The position numbers were made by a program, and so were the translations under genes. Below, piece by piece: positions 10,767 to 19,694 of a stretch of DNA of 64,000 nt (position 1 is its first letter; each line of letters begins with the position of its first letter). The notes below the pieces were generated by a model. It saw nothing but the letters and a program-made list of their open reading frames with translations. It made no database searches and was not told the DNA's origin. The DNA is from Dechloromonas sp. (lineage in GTDB: Bacteria; Pseudomonadota; Gammaproteobacteria; Burkholderiales; Rhodocyclaceae), in assembly GCA_011391255.1 (NCBI GenBank), contig JAABQV010000009.1, positions 62,001 to 126,000 of the forward strand, in the 5' to 3' direction.

Positions 10767-12193
10767 GATTTGTCTTTCAGAAGATCACGCAGGCGCTTTG
10801 GTGCCGGTTTCAAAGGCACTCTGACGGTAGTCCACGGCCCCTGGTTTGATGGCGTCAGCCAGTTGAAGCGACTGGCCAGCCATGAGTAAGTGCCATAAAG
10901 CATCGGGCTGCGGTATACCAGCGCCCAGCCTTGCCAGACCATCGTGATCAGGCGGCTGTATCCTGCCCCCTGACCGCGCATGGCGGGGTTGGCATGTGGC
11001 TCGCTGAAGGACTCCTCGCGCAAGCGCATCAACAACTCAGGGATCGGAATCTTGACCGGGCAGACTTCGCCGCAAGCTCCGCAAAGCGTTGAAGCAGTCG
11101 CCATGGTTTTAGTCGCTTCCAGCCCCAGCATGTGCGGCGAGATGATCTTGCCGATCGGGCCAGGGTAAGTGGTGCCGTAGGCATGGCCACCGACCCGCGT
11201 ATAAACCGGGCAGTGATTCATACACGCACCGCAGCGAATACATTGCAGGGTTTTGCGCAATTCTTCATCGGCATAGGCCTGAGTGCGGCCATTGTCGAGC
11301 AGCACCAAATGCATTTCAGTCGGCCCATCTTTTTCGTCCGCCTTACGCGGACCGGAAATCATGTTGAAGTAGGTCGAGATGTTTTGCCCGGTCGCTGAGC
11401 GCGTTAGCAGCGAGAGCAGCGGCGGCACATGGTCGAGTTTTTCAACGATCTTTTCAATGCCGGTAATGGCGATATGGACCGGTGGCGCAGTGGTGCTCAA
11501 GCGGCCGTTGCCTTCGTTTTCAACCAGACATAGCGTGCCGGTTTCAGCCACGGCAAAATTTACGCCGGAGAGCCCGATATCAGCAACCAGGAACTTCTCG
11601 CGCAACACTCGGCGGCCGATCTGGATCAACTCATCGACGTTATCGGTGTAATCAACGCCTTCGACTTTTTCATGAAACAGCGTGGCGATCTCTTCCTTGG
11701 TCTTGTGAATTGCCGGCATGATGATGTGCGACGGTTTTTCACCGGCCAACTGGACGATGTATTCGCCCATGTCAGACTCCATCGCCTCGATGCCGGCTGC
11801 TTCGCAGGCATGGTTCAGCTCAATCTCCTCGCTGACCATCGATTTTCCCTTGACCATCAGCTTGGCCGAATGCGCCTGGCAGATCCCAAGGATGATGGCG
11901 TTGGCTTCATCTGGCGTTTCCGCCCAATGCACCTTGATGCCGTTGCGCGTCAGGCTATCTTCCAGTTGCACCAGCAGACTGGGCAGGTTGGCGAGGTTGT
12001 ACTGGCGAATCTGCTCGCCAAGCGTACGCAGGGTTTCAAGCTCTTCAGCGCTGGGAAACTGGGTGACGCGTTTGTTGATCAGGAAATCCATCGCGCCGCG
12101 AAAACTCTTGCGCAGGAAAGGGTTTTCGACGACCTCCTTGGAGCGGGCGCGGAAGCCTTCCGAAGGCATGAAACTCAGGGCATGATCGCTCAT
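10763..12193 (-). CDS. lldF: Lactate utilization iron-sulfur protein LutB/LldF
   Basis: A 476-aa subunit of the LldEFG (LutABC) complex that oxidises L-lactate to pyruvate. An N-terminal LUD domain is followed by two ferredoxin-type 4Fe-4S motifs, CIRCGACMNHCPVY and CGACGEVCPVKIP, and a C-terminal tail typical of LutB. It overlaps lldG (stop/start at 12190-12193) and dld (10763-10766) by ATGA, so the four genes are translated together. Confidence 0.95.
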   Translation of the reverse strand: MSDHALSFMPSEGFRARSKEVVENPFLRKSFRGAMDFLINKRVTQFPSAEELETLRTLGEQIRQYNLANLPSLLVQLEDSLTRNGIKVHWAETPDEANAIILGICQAHSAKLMVKGKSMVSEEIELNHACEAAGIEAMESDMGEYIVQLAGEKPSHIIMPAIHKTKEEIATLFHEKVEGVDYTDNVDELIQIGRRVLREKFLVADIGLSGVNFAVAETGTLCLVENEGNGRLSTTAPPVHIAITGIEKIVEKLDHVPPLLSLLTRSATGQNISTYFNMISGPRKADEKDGPTEMHLVLLDNGRTQAYADEELRKTLQCIRCGACMNHCPVYTRVGGHAYGTTYPGPIGKIISPHMLGLEATKTMATASTLCGACGEVCPVKIPIPELLMRLREESFSEPHANPAMRGQGAGYSRLITMVWQGWALVYRSPMLYGTYSWLASRFNWLTPSNQGPWTTVRVPLKPAPKRLRDLLKDKS

Positions 12194-12855
12194 GATGCTT
12201 CTCCCATCAACAAAACAATCAGTTCTTTCGGACCATGCGCGCCATAAGCCAGGGTGACCTGAATATCGGCAGTTTTTGACGGGCCGGAAATCAACAGGGC
12301 GTTGGTCGGCAAACTGCCTGACCAGCCCTCGCTTTGCATCATTTCGTAGAAGGTGTTGTGGATCGTATTAACATCGATCAGCACGATATGCACGGGTGGT
12401 AACAACGACATCAAACGTGGCTCGTCTGCGTCAGGCCAGAGTACTAAAGTGCCGGTTTCGGCAATCGCCCCACGGGCGCCCGTCAGACTGGCCGGAACAT
12501 CATGAAACATCTCTTCACGCCAGGCTTCAATGCTCTGGTCATAAGCGCGAAAAGTGATGCCGGTTTCAGTCAGCACCTCAGTAGCGCGCTGACCGTGCGG
12601 CGTTGCGGGTGCCACCAGCAATTTTTCGATCTGCTTGGTGTTCAATACTTCGCAAAGTTTCTGCGGCCAAGTAGCCTGAGTAACAGCATAAACCTCGGCG
12701 TGAGCAAACTCAATGCAGCCGCGAAAACGCGCCACTTTCTCAGCCGTCGTTTCTTCAAAGCGATGGGTGGCATACCAACTGGCGATGTCCGGCACCGCTT
12801 TGGGCAGCACCGGTGCAGCATTTAATTTGGCGAGAATACGGTCACGCGAACTCAT
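12190..12855 (-). CDS. lldG: Lactate utilization protein LutC/LldG
   Basis: A 221-aa LUD-domain protein, the third part of the lactate oxidation complex. The start is set at ATG 12855 (MSSRDRILAKLNAAP), which overlaps the lldE stop by ATGA. An in-frame extension up to 12975 exists but lies inside lldE and is not needed for the family length. The C-terminal half keeps the LUD block AIAETGTLVLWPDADEPR and the conserved SGPSKTADI. Confidence 0.94.
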   Translation of the reverse strand: MSSRDRILAKLNAAPVLPKAVPDIASWYATHRFEETTAEKVARFRGCIEFAHAEVYAVTQATWPQKLCEVLNTKQIEKLLVAPATPHGQRATEVLTETGITFRAYDQSIEAWREEMFHDVPASLTGARGAIAETGTLVLWPDADEPRLMSLLPPVHIVLIDVNTIHNTFYEMMQSEGWSGSLPTNALLISGPSKTADIQVTLAYGAHGPKELIVLLMGEAS

Positions 12856-13634
12856 TTTGAAGTCCTCCGCAGCAAAAAGCTGGCGATGTGCTCGCCGGGC
12901 AAGCTGGCTGTCTTGCGGCCTTCCTGTTGATCTTTCCAGGCGGCGTGACCGAGAATGTTCATCAAGCAGCCGCAATCGGCGCTGACGACACGCTCGGCAC
13001 CGGTGGCCTTGAGTGATTTGAGCTTGTCTTCAACCATCGCGCCGGAAATCTCCGGTTGCTTGATCGAGAACGTACCGCCGAAACCACAGCATTCAGCTTC
13101 GTGATCCTGCTGCGCGACAGTTACTTTATCAAGACCGCCGAGCAACTGCTGCCCGGTCAGATGGACGCCCATTTCACGCCGGGCGGAACACGAGGTATGA
13201 AGGACAACGGTACAGTCACCGCCCTTGTCTTCCGGCTTCCAGCCCAGCACATTGACCAGAAAATCAGTGAATTCGTAAATCCGGGCTGACAAGGCTTCTG
13301 ATTGTGCCTTGCGCGCTGGATCACCAGCAAAAAGGCCAGGGTAGTGGAGCTTCATCATGCCGCCGCAAGAACCAGACGGCACAACGACTGGCCAGTTTTC
13401 CGGGAAGAGCGTTAATTGATGCGCAGCAACCTTGCGCGCCTCGTCAGGAAATCCACTCGTAAAAGCGGGTTGACCGCAACAAGTCTGTTCTTCGGGGAAA
13501 TGAACGCGGATGCCCTCGCGTTCCAGCAGCGTGATGGCATCCATCCCGGCGCCGGGATAGAACTGATCGATCACGCAGGTAGCGAAGAAATAAATGTCAG
13601 ATGGACGCTGCCCGGCTTTACCTTGTATTTGCAT
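12852..13634 (-). CDS. lldE: Lactate utilization (Fe-S) protein LutA/LldE
   Basis: A 260-aa CCG-domain protein, first gene of the lactate operon. The two cysteine-rich modules expected of LutA are present: EQTCCGQPAF with PSGSCGGMM, and LHTSCSARREMG with ECCGFGGTFS. The ATG at 13634 has a GGAG ribosome-binding sequence about 8 bases upstream. A FadR-type palindrome (13652-13666) lies just before that, so it probably overlaps the promoter or leader. Divergent from lldR. Confidence 0.95.
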   Translation of the reverse strand: MQIQGKAGQRPSDIYFFATCVIDQFYPGAGMDAITLLEREGIRVHFPEEQTCCGQPAFTSGFPDEARKVAAHQLTLFPENWPVVVPSGSCGGMMKLHYPGLFAGDPARKAQSEALSARIYEFTDFLVNVLGWKPEDKGGDCTVVLHTSCSARREMGVHLTGQQLLGGLDKVTVAQQDHEAECCGFGGTFSIKQPEISGAMVEDKLKSLKATGAERVVSADCGCLMNILGHAAWKDQQEGRKTASLPGEHIASFLLRRTSK

Positions 13635-13651
13635 TTTGTCTCCGTTGGTAA

Positions 13652-13666
13652 ATTGGTCAAACCAAT
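13652..13666. promoter_or_regulatory. LldR/PdhR-type operator upstream of lldE
   Basis: A perfect palindrome ATTGGT-CAA-ACCAAT, 18 bp before the lldE start. FadR-subfamily GntR regulators (PdhR, LldR, LutR) recognise TGGT-N3-ACCA cores, and lldR is the divergent neighbour. Binding by LldR is inferred, not shown. Confidence 0.75.
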
Positions 13667-13766
13667 ATTCGGTGAGGTGAAAATGTAATTCATAACTGAC
13701 ACTTAGTCAAACAACCAAGGGAAAATCCCTAGCTTGCACTTTAAGCTTTAGCTAATTAGAATGATC

Positions 13767-13777
13767 TGGTCTTACCA
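13767..13777. promoter_or_regulatory. Second TGGT-N3-ACCA operator upstream of lldR
   Basis: A TGGT-CTT-ACCA palindrome 21 bp before the lldR start. It repeats the core of the site at 13652-13666, with 115 bp between centres. Placement suggests LldR controls its own gene and perhaps loops between the two sites (inference). Confidence 0.6.
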
Positions 13778-13797
13778 ATCGATCGACTGCCAACAAG

Positions 13798-14574
13798 ATG
13801 CCAAACAAGGTTCAGGTTCCACGTATTTCTGATGCGATAGCAAGCTCATTGGAGCGCCGCATTCTGGAAGGTTCCCTTAAGCCGGGCGATCGGCTCTCTC
13901 CTGAGCGTGAATTAGCGTTGGAGTTTGGCGTCTCGCGCCCTTCATTGCGTGAAGCCATCCAGAAATTGGCTTCCAAAGGCTTGGTCCAAAGTCGGCAGGG
14001 GGGGGGTACTTATGTGACCGATACCCTCGAATCCTCCTTTTTTGATCCCTGGCAAGAGATGATGGGCGGGCATCCCAATCTGCGCGAGGACATGCTTGAG
14101 TTCCGTCGCATGCTCGAAGGCCAGGCCGCCGAGTGGGCCGCCGAGCGCGCCACCGAAGCCGATCTGACGCGCCTTGAACAATCCTTTAAAGCACTCGACG
14201 ATGCATTCACCGCCGACGATATGGTGCGACGCTCTAACGCCGACATCGCTTTCCATCAGGCAGTGGGCGAAGCCGCCCACAATGTGCTGCTCGGCCACCT
14301 CTCCGCTGCGCTGTTGCGCCTGATGCATGACAACATCAGCCTCAATCTTGGTGAACTCAAAAGCATTCCCGCCGCCAGCCGATTATTGATGAGCCAGCAC
14401 GCCGCGATCTACAAAGGCATTGCCGACCGCAAGCCAAGCGCCGCGCGTGCCGCCGCTGAAACCCATATTGATTTCGTCCGCGAAACCTTGGCCCAGTCAT
14501 TGCGCTCCGTCGCTCGCCGCGAGACCGCCGAGCGACGTTTGAATACCGATTTTTCACCTTCTCTTACTTCTTGA
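13798..14574 (+). CDS. lldR: GntR/FadR-family lactate-responsive regulator
   Basis: A 258-aa DNA-binding regulator. The N-terminal winged helix-turn-helix ([19 protein letters not shown], then [20 protein letters not shown]) spans about residues 15-75, and the FCD ligand domain (helical, with [19 protein letters not shown] and [11 protein letters not shown]) fills 95-230. It is divergent from lldEGF-dld and precedes ppsA by 25 bp, so it may share a transcript with ppsA. A run of nine G (13998-14006) encodes part of the wing of the HTH and could slip. Effector lactate is inferred from context. Confidence 0.9.
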   Translation: MPNKVQVPRISDAIASSLERRILEGSLKPGDRLSPERELALEFGVSRPSLREAIQKLASKGLVQSRQGGGTYVTDTLESSFFDPWQEMMGGHPNLREDMLEFRRMLEGQAAEWAAERATEADLTRLEQSFKALDDAFTADDMVRRSNADIAFHQAVGEAAHNVLLGHLSAALLRLMHDNISLNLGELKSIPAASRLLMSQHAAIYKGIADRKPSAARAAAETHIDFVRETLAQSLRSVARRETAERRLNTDFSPSLTS

Positions 14575-14599
14575 ATTAATTTATCCGAAAGGCAGCCTC

Positions 14600-16975
14600 A
14601 TGGAAGCACTCGTTATCCCGTTTGAAAAACTGCGCGTTACCGACGTTGAACAAGTCGGTGGCAAAAATTCATCGCTAGGTGAAATGATCAGCCAACTAGC
14701 TGATACCGGCGTTCGTGTACCGGGTGGTTTTGCCACCACCGCGCAGGCTTACCGCGATTTTCTGGCGCAAAGCGGCCTGGACAAGAAAATTAACGCGGCG
14801 CTGGATGCGCTGGATGTTGAAGACGTCAACGCCCTGGCTGTTTGCGGCGCCGAGATTCGTCAATGGATCATGGAAGTGCCGTTTCCGATGGATTTGACCA
14901 TCGCCATCACCGAGCAGTACCAGCGTCTGGTCGCCGATTCCACCGCCGACATGTCCTTCGCCGTGCGTTCATCGGCGACCGCTGAAGACTTGCCGGATGC
15001 TTCCTTTGCCGGCCAGCAGGAAACCTTCCTCAATATCGTCGGCCTCGAAAACATCCTGCACGCGATCAAGGAAGTCTTTGCCTCGCTCTACAACGACCGC
15101 GCCATTTCCTACCGCGTCCATAAAAACTTTGTTCATGCCGATGTCGCGCTTTCCGCCGGTATTCAGCGCATGGTGCGTTCCGACAAGGGCGCCGCCGGCG
15201 TGATGTTCACGCTCGATACCGAATCCGGTTTCCGTGATGTCGTGTTTGTCACCTCCAGCTATGGTCTTGGCGAGACGGTCGTGCAGGGCGCCGTCAATCC
15301 GGACGAGTTCTACGTGCACAAGCCAATGCTGGCTGCCGGCAAGAGAGCCATCGTCCGCCGCAATATCGGTTCGAAAATGATCAAGATGACCTTCTCGACC
15401 GAGAAAGTTGCCGGCAAATCGGTGATTACTGAAGATGTCAGCGAAGCCCAGCGCAACCAGTTCTCGATCAATGACGAAGAAGTCATGGAACTGGCTCGTT
15501 ACGCGATGATTATCGAAAAGCACTACGGTCGTCCGATGGACATCGAGTGGGGCAAGGACGGTATCGACGGCAAGCTCTACATTCTGCAAGCCCGTCCGGA
15601 AACCGTGCAGTCGCAAGCTGGCGCCGGCAAGGTTGAGAAATTCAAGCTCAAGCAATTCTCCAAGGTGATCGCTTCCGGTCGCGCCATCGGCCAAAAGATC
15701 GGTATCGGCCCGGTGCGTATCGTCAAGGACCCGAAAGAGATGGATCAGGTCAAGCCGGGCGACGTGCTGGTTGCCGACATGACCGACCCGAACTGGGAGC
15801 CGGTGATGAAGCGCGCTTCCGCTATCGTTACCAACCGCGGCGGGCGTACCTGCCACGCGGCGATTATTGCCCGTGAACTGGGTATTCCGGCGATTGTTGG
15901 CTGCGGTGATGCGACCGAAACCCTGCACGAAGGCGACATCGTTACGGTCTCATGTACGGAAGGCGATACCGGCCACGTTTATCGCGGTCGACTCGATTTT
16001 GAGATCACTTCGCGCGACATTTCGGCGATGCCGGAGATTCCGATCAAGGTCATGATGAACGTCGGCAACCCGGAACTGGCCTTTGATTTCGCCCAGCTGC
16101 CGAACGCCGGTGTCGGTTTGGCGCGCGTTGAGTTCATTATCAACAACGTGATCGGTATCCACCCGAAGGCGATTCTCGATGTCGAGCGTCTGCCGGCCTC
16201 CAAGCGCGAAGAAATAAAGCGTCGCGCGCACGGCTATGCCTCACCGAAAGACTTTTTTGTTGAAAAGCTGGTTGAAGGTGTGTCAACCATCGCCGCCGCC
16301 TTCTGGCCGAATCCGGTCATCGTCCGTCTCTCAGACTTCAAATCCAACGAATACCGCAAGCTGCTCGGCGGTGAACTGTACGAGCCGGAAGAAGAAAACC
16401 CGATGCTTGGCTTCCGTGGCGCCTCGCGCTACGTTGCGCAATCCTTCCGCGATTGCTTCGAGATGGAATGCCGCGCCATGAAATATGTGCGTGAAGAGAT
16501 GGGCCTGACCAACGTGCAATTGATGGTGCCTTTCGTGCGCACCGTTGATGAAGGCAAGGCAGTGGTCAAATTGCTCGCCGAACACGGTTTGAAGCAGGGC
16601 GAGAACGAGCTGAAGTTGATCATGATGTGCGAAATCCCGTCCAACGCGCTGCTCGCCGACGAGTTCCTCGAAGTCTTTGACGGTTTCTCGATTGGCTCCA
16701 ACGACCTGACCCAACTCACGCTCGGCCTCGACCGTGATTCAGGCCTCGTCGCCAACCTCTTCGACGAACGCGACCCGGCGGTCAAGAAGCTGCTGGCGAT
16801 GGCCATTGCCTCTGCCAACAAGGCCGGCAAGTACATCGGCATCTGTGGCCAGGGCCCTTCCGATCACCCGGATCTGGCTGAATGGCTGATGGACCAGGGG
16901 ATCAACAGCATCTCCCTGAATCCGGATACCGTCGTTGAAACATGGACGCGTCTGGCCAGTCATAAAAAGGCCTGA
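14600..16975 (+). CDS. ppsA: Phosphoenolpyruvate synthase
   Basis: A 791-aa pyruvate,water dikinase converting pyruvate and ATP to PEP, AMP and phosphate; needed for growth on lactate or pyruvate. The N-terminal ATP-grasp-like domain begins [12 protein letters not shown]; the phosphohistidine domain has [19 protein letters not shown] with the catalytic His; the C-terminal PEP-binding barrel has [18 protein letters not shown] and ends near [11 protein letters not shown]. Regulated post-translationally by PpsR, whose gene is at 3883-4701. Followed by a strong terminator. Confidence 0.98.
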   Translation: MEALVIPFEKLRVTDVEQVGGKNSSLGEMISQLADTGVRVPGGFATTAQAYRDFLAQSGLDKKINAALDALDVEDVNALAVCGAEIRQWIMEVPFPMDLTIAITEQYQRLVADSTADMSFAVRSSATAEDLPDASFAGQQETFLNIVGLENILHAIKEVFASLYNDRAISYRVHKNFVHADVALSAGIQRMVRSDKGAAGVMFTLDTESGFRDVVFVTSSYGLGETVVQGAVNPDEFYVHKPMLAAGKRAIVRRNIGSKMIKMTFSTEKVAGKSVITEDVSEAQRNQFSINDEEVMELARYAMIIEKHYGRPMDIEWGKDGIDGKLYILQARPETVQSQAGAGKVEKFKLKQFSKVIASGRAIGQKIGIGPVRIVKDPKEMDQVKPGDVLVADMTDPNWEPVMKRASAIVTNRGGRTCHAAIIARELGIPAIVGCGDATETLHEGDIVTVSCTEGDTGHVYRGRLDFEITSRDISAMPEIPIKVMMNVGNPELAFDFAQLPNAGVGLARVEFIINNVIGIHPKAILDVERLPASKREEIKRRAHGYASPKDFFVEKLVEGVSTIAAAFWPNPVIVRLSDFKSNEYRKLLGGELYEPEEENPMLGFRGASRYVAQSFRDCFEMECRAMKYVREEMGLTNVQLMVPFVRTVDEGKAVVKLLAEHGLKQGENELKLIMMCEIPSNALLADEFLEVFDGFSIGSNDLTQLTLGLDRDSGLVANLFDERDPAVKKLLAMAIASANKAGKYIGICGQGPSDHPDLAEWLMDQGINSISLNPDTVVETWTRLASHKKA

Positions 16976-17006
16976 TTTTCCAGGTTGACCGTGGCAAGAA
17001 GGCAAG

Positions 17007-17033
17007 AAGGCCGGGAGCGATCCCGGCCTTTTG
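17007..17033 (+). terminator. Intrinsic terminator after ppsA
   Basis: A perfect 10-bp stem (AAGGCCGGGA / TCCCGGCCTT) with a GCGA loop, followed by TTTTG, lying 31 bp after the ppsA stop. Confidence 0.9.
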
Positions 17034-17068
17034 TTATCTGAATTTCAGTCTGCGCCTGGGGCCATGAA

Positions 17069-17323
17069 TTAAACCGCCAGCAACTCCGGTGCCCGCGTGA
17101 CCTTGGGTGGCGGCTTCTGCTCAGCGACCCACAAATCGTAATCCATCTGCATCCCCAGCCAGATTTCGGCGCGGCCACCGCATTCGGGACCCAGCCAGGC
17201 TTCGATGCGTCGGGCCATTTCCGGCGAAATCGCGGCGTGGCCGTTGAGAACACGTGACAGAGCGGTGCGAGTAACGCCGAGTTGCTGCGCGGTTTCGGTG
17301 ACGGTCAAGCCAGTGGTTTTCAA
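17069..17323 (-). CDS. HigA-like antitoxin (XRE HTH), possibly 5'-broken
   Basis: An 84-aa frame from a TTG codon with the HigA/VapI helix-turn-helix GLTVTETAQQLGVTRTALSR and the family blocks VLNGHAAISPEMARRIEAWL and EIWLGMQMDYDLW. Family members normally begin about 15 residues earlier with a PG-E-L segment. An upstream ATG at 17366 gives MNVPGWKLHVLSGKL in another frame, which would fit that segment, so a one-base frameshift near 17320 is likely. No HigB toxin gene is visible in the 50 bp upstream, so this is an orphan antitoxin or a pseudogene. Confidence 0.6.
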   Translation of the reverse strand: MKTTGLTVTETAQQLGVTRTALSRVLNGHAAISPEMARRIEAWLGPECGGRAEIWLGMQMDYDLWVAEQKPPPKVTRAPELLAV

Positions 17324-17417
17324 GTTTCCCGCTCAACACATGCAGCTTCCATCCTGGCACATTCATATCGTCGGGCTGTTTCGAGCGATCAAGATGCTTT
17401 AGTCCAAAATGTAGCGG

Positions 17418-19637
17418 CTACCGGGAAACTACCGGTAAGTTGATCGAGAAGTAGAAATTGCTGCCGCCAGCTGCCTGACTCTTTACCTGAATCGTTCCAC
17501 CCATCAGTTGAATCAGCCGCTGCGAAATTGCCAGACCAAGGCCGGTTCCGCCGTGTTTTCGGGTCATTGAGTTATCTGCCTGCTCGAAGCGCTCAAAAAT
17601 TCGTTGCTGAATTTCGGCGGCAATCCCAATCCCGGTGTCGCGCACACTGAATGCCAAACCAGCTTCAGTCGGCGTCTGACTGGTGAGTTGTATGCTGAGA
17701 AACACACTTCCTGCTTCGGTAAAACGGATTGCGTTGAAGAGCAGGTTGAGTAGCACCTCCTGCAGGCGATCTTGATCTCCGGATAGTATCAAGCCATCGA
17801 GCTCCGCTGCTACGTCAAAAACCAGATCGAGGTTTTTGGATACCGCCTTGGCTAGCGTCTCTTCCTTCAGATTTTCAATCATGCCGGCAATAGCAAAAGA
17901 GGCCTTCTTGAGGAATAGTGTCTCGTCTTCGATGTTCGAAAAATTGAGGATATGCTCCAGCAAGACCATCATTCGATCGGCAGAAGTGGCTATTTTGTTC
18001 AGCTTATCGGTTTGGGTCGAATCCTTGCTCTTGTGAATAAGGATGCCGGTCAGCGCAATGATCGCGTGCATCGGCGTGCGCAGTTCGTGACTCATATTGG
18101 CCAAAAATTGGGTTTTGGCGTGATTGGCCGCCTCGGCAGCTTCTTTGGCAATGGTTAAGGCGCTGGTGCGATCATCCACCAGTGCTTCCAGATGGTTACG
18201 GTAGCGCTCCAACTCTCCTTCTGCTGCCTTGCGCTGAGTCACATCGGTAATAAACCCAAACCATCGAAACGCACCGCTGGGCTCGGCATAGGGCAGGGCG
18301 TTCCCCTCAAGCCAATGAATTTCGCCGTCGCGGTAGATCACGCGGTAATCGCAGCGCCATGGCATCAGTTCGCGTGCGGAGGTCTGGATTGATTCGGCAA
18401 CCCGCTCGGTATCATCCGGATGCAGTATTTCAAACACCTTTGTTGCATCGTCTTTGACCAGTTCGGGATCGATCTGGTAAACCTGACGAATCGCCTCGCT
18501 AGCATAAGGAAAGCATGATGAACCATCCGGGCGCTGAAGGTATTCATAGACCATGCCCGGCACGCGACTGGCGATGTTTTGCATACGCGTATTTGCTTTT
18601 TCCAGCCGGCGCTTATTTGTTACAAGGCGAATGGAAAGAATAAAAATCAAAATACTGGCGGCAAGCAGCACCAGAATGACCCAACGGTAACGCTCCCAAA
18701 CATCAACGACGCCAAAATGGGCTTTTTCATGGGGCGGCAACCGTAAGCTGCGGGTTAGCTCGTCCATGCGTTGGTAGTCGCCGGGAATAGTAAATCCGCC
18801 AAAGCCAGCCGTTTCGGCAACTGGCATATCCGGGGTAACAAAGAGCAGAGCGCGGCTGATGCGTTTGACGACATCCTCAGGTACGTGCGGCATGGCCGAG
18901 ATCGCCCATTCCGGATAAAGACGGGTAGAGCTGACAAACGGAAAATTAGGATGAACCTGCTGATTGATGATGCGGAATTCGTCGCCTTGCAATTTTCCTT
19001 CATTGCGCAGCGACTCAAGGATGCCGGTGCGGACAAAGCCGACGTCGGCTTCGCCTTTAAGCACTTTGGCAATCACTGCATCGTGCGAGCCAACATCAAT
19101 CAGTGTTGCGCCACCCGGTAAGTCAATGCCGGCTTGATCAAGCAGCTCAAATGCCTGGGTTTGATAACCTCCTAAAAAATATTTTCCGGGAATTGCGATG
19201 CGTTTGCCACGTATGCTTTTAAGCGTCGTGACGGCATCGTTCTTCGCCGGTACCAGAATTACGCCACCGAGCAAGGCCGTTGACTGCCCCTGTTCATTGA
19301 CCTCCAACGTAGCCAATGCGCCGGATAAAGTATGACGGTAGCGCAAGCGAACAAAATCACTCGGGTTGGTGAAGACGAAATCAACCCGCTTCTCAGCGAC
19401 TGCTGCTTCCAGTTCATCCTGAGTCAGATACTCCATGACCACGCGATGAGACGGTAAGGAACCACTCAGATAAATTCCAAGCATGTCGTATTTTTCCGCC
19501 ATCACAGGTTTGGGGCGGAAAGCAAACATACCCAGGCGCAAAACATCTTCTGCAACAGCGAAGGCCGGAACAGCTAAGGTGAAAATGAGCAGGAGAATGC
19601 GGAGTTGCAACGGTTGGTTCCCTGTCTTGTAGGACAA
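17418..19637 (-). CDS. Hybrid sensor: PhnD-like periplasmic domain, PAS, histidine kinase
   Basis: A 739-aa membrane sensor kinase. A signal peptide (about 10-29) precedes a PhnD/phosphonate-binding-like domain (about 30-290; FTNPSDFVRLR and GKRIAIPGKYFLGGYQTQ). A transmembrane segment (WVILVLLAASILIFILSIRL) follows at about 315-340, then a PAS domain (about 345-465), HisKA with FLANMSHELRTPMHAI, and HATPase_c with NLLFNAIRFTEAG, DTGIGI and GGTGLGLAI. Despite the fusion, no receiver is present. It is downstream of a REC-GGDEF gene on the same strand, its probable partner. The ligand is unknown. Confidence 0.9.
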   Translation of the reverse strand: MSYKTGNQPLQLRILLLIFTLAVPAFAVAEDVLRLGMFAFRPKPVMAEKYDMLGIYLSGSLPSHRVVMEYLTQDELEAAVAEKRVDFVFTNPSDFVRLRYRHTLSGALATLEVNEQGQSTALLGGVILVPAKNDAVTTLKSIRGKRIAIPGKYFLGGYQTQAFELLDQAGIDLPGGATLIDVGSHDAVIAKVLKGEADVGFVRTGILESLRNEGKLQGDEFRIINQQVHPNFPFVSSTRLYPEWAISAMPHVPEDVVKRISRALLFVTPDMPVAETAGFGGFTIPGDYQRMDELTRSLRLPPHEKAHFGVVDVWERYRWVILVLLAASILIFILSIRLVTNKRRLEKANTRMQNIASRVPGMVYEYLQRPDGSSCFPYASEAIRQVYQIDPELVKDDATKVFEILHPDDTERVAESIQTSARELMPWRCDYRVIYRDGEIHWLEGNALPYAEPSGAFRWFGFITDVTQRKAAEGELERYRNHLEALVDDRTSALTIAKEAAEAANHAKTQFLANMSHELRTPMHAIIALTGILIHKSKDSTQTDKLNKIATSADRMMVLLEHILNFSNIEDETLFLKKASFAIAGMIENLKEETLAKAVSKNLDLVFDVAAELDGLILSGDQDRLQEVLLNLLFNAIRFTEAGSVFLSIQLTSQTPTEAGLAFSVRDTGIGIAAEIQQRIFERFEQADNSMTRKHGGTGLGLAISQRLIQLMGGTIQVKSQAAGGSNFYFSINLPVVSR

Positions 19638-19694
19638 CGGTTATACAAAGTTGCCTCGAAGTGTCAAAAGTATCTGACTTGTGCGGCCAAAATC

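Noticed and set aside
14969..15928. Minus-strand 319-aa frame inside ppsA
   Set aside because: It is antisense to ppsA, low in normal protein composition and without motifs; a by-product of high GC content.
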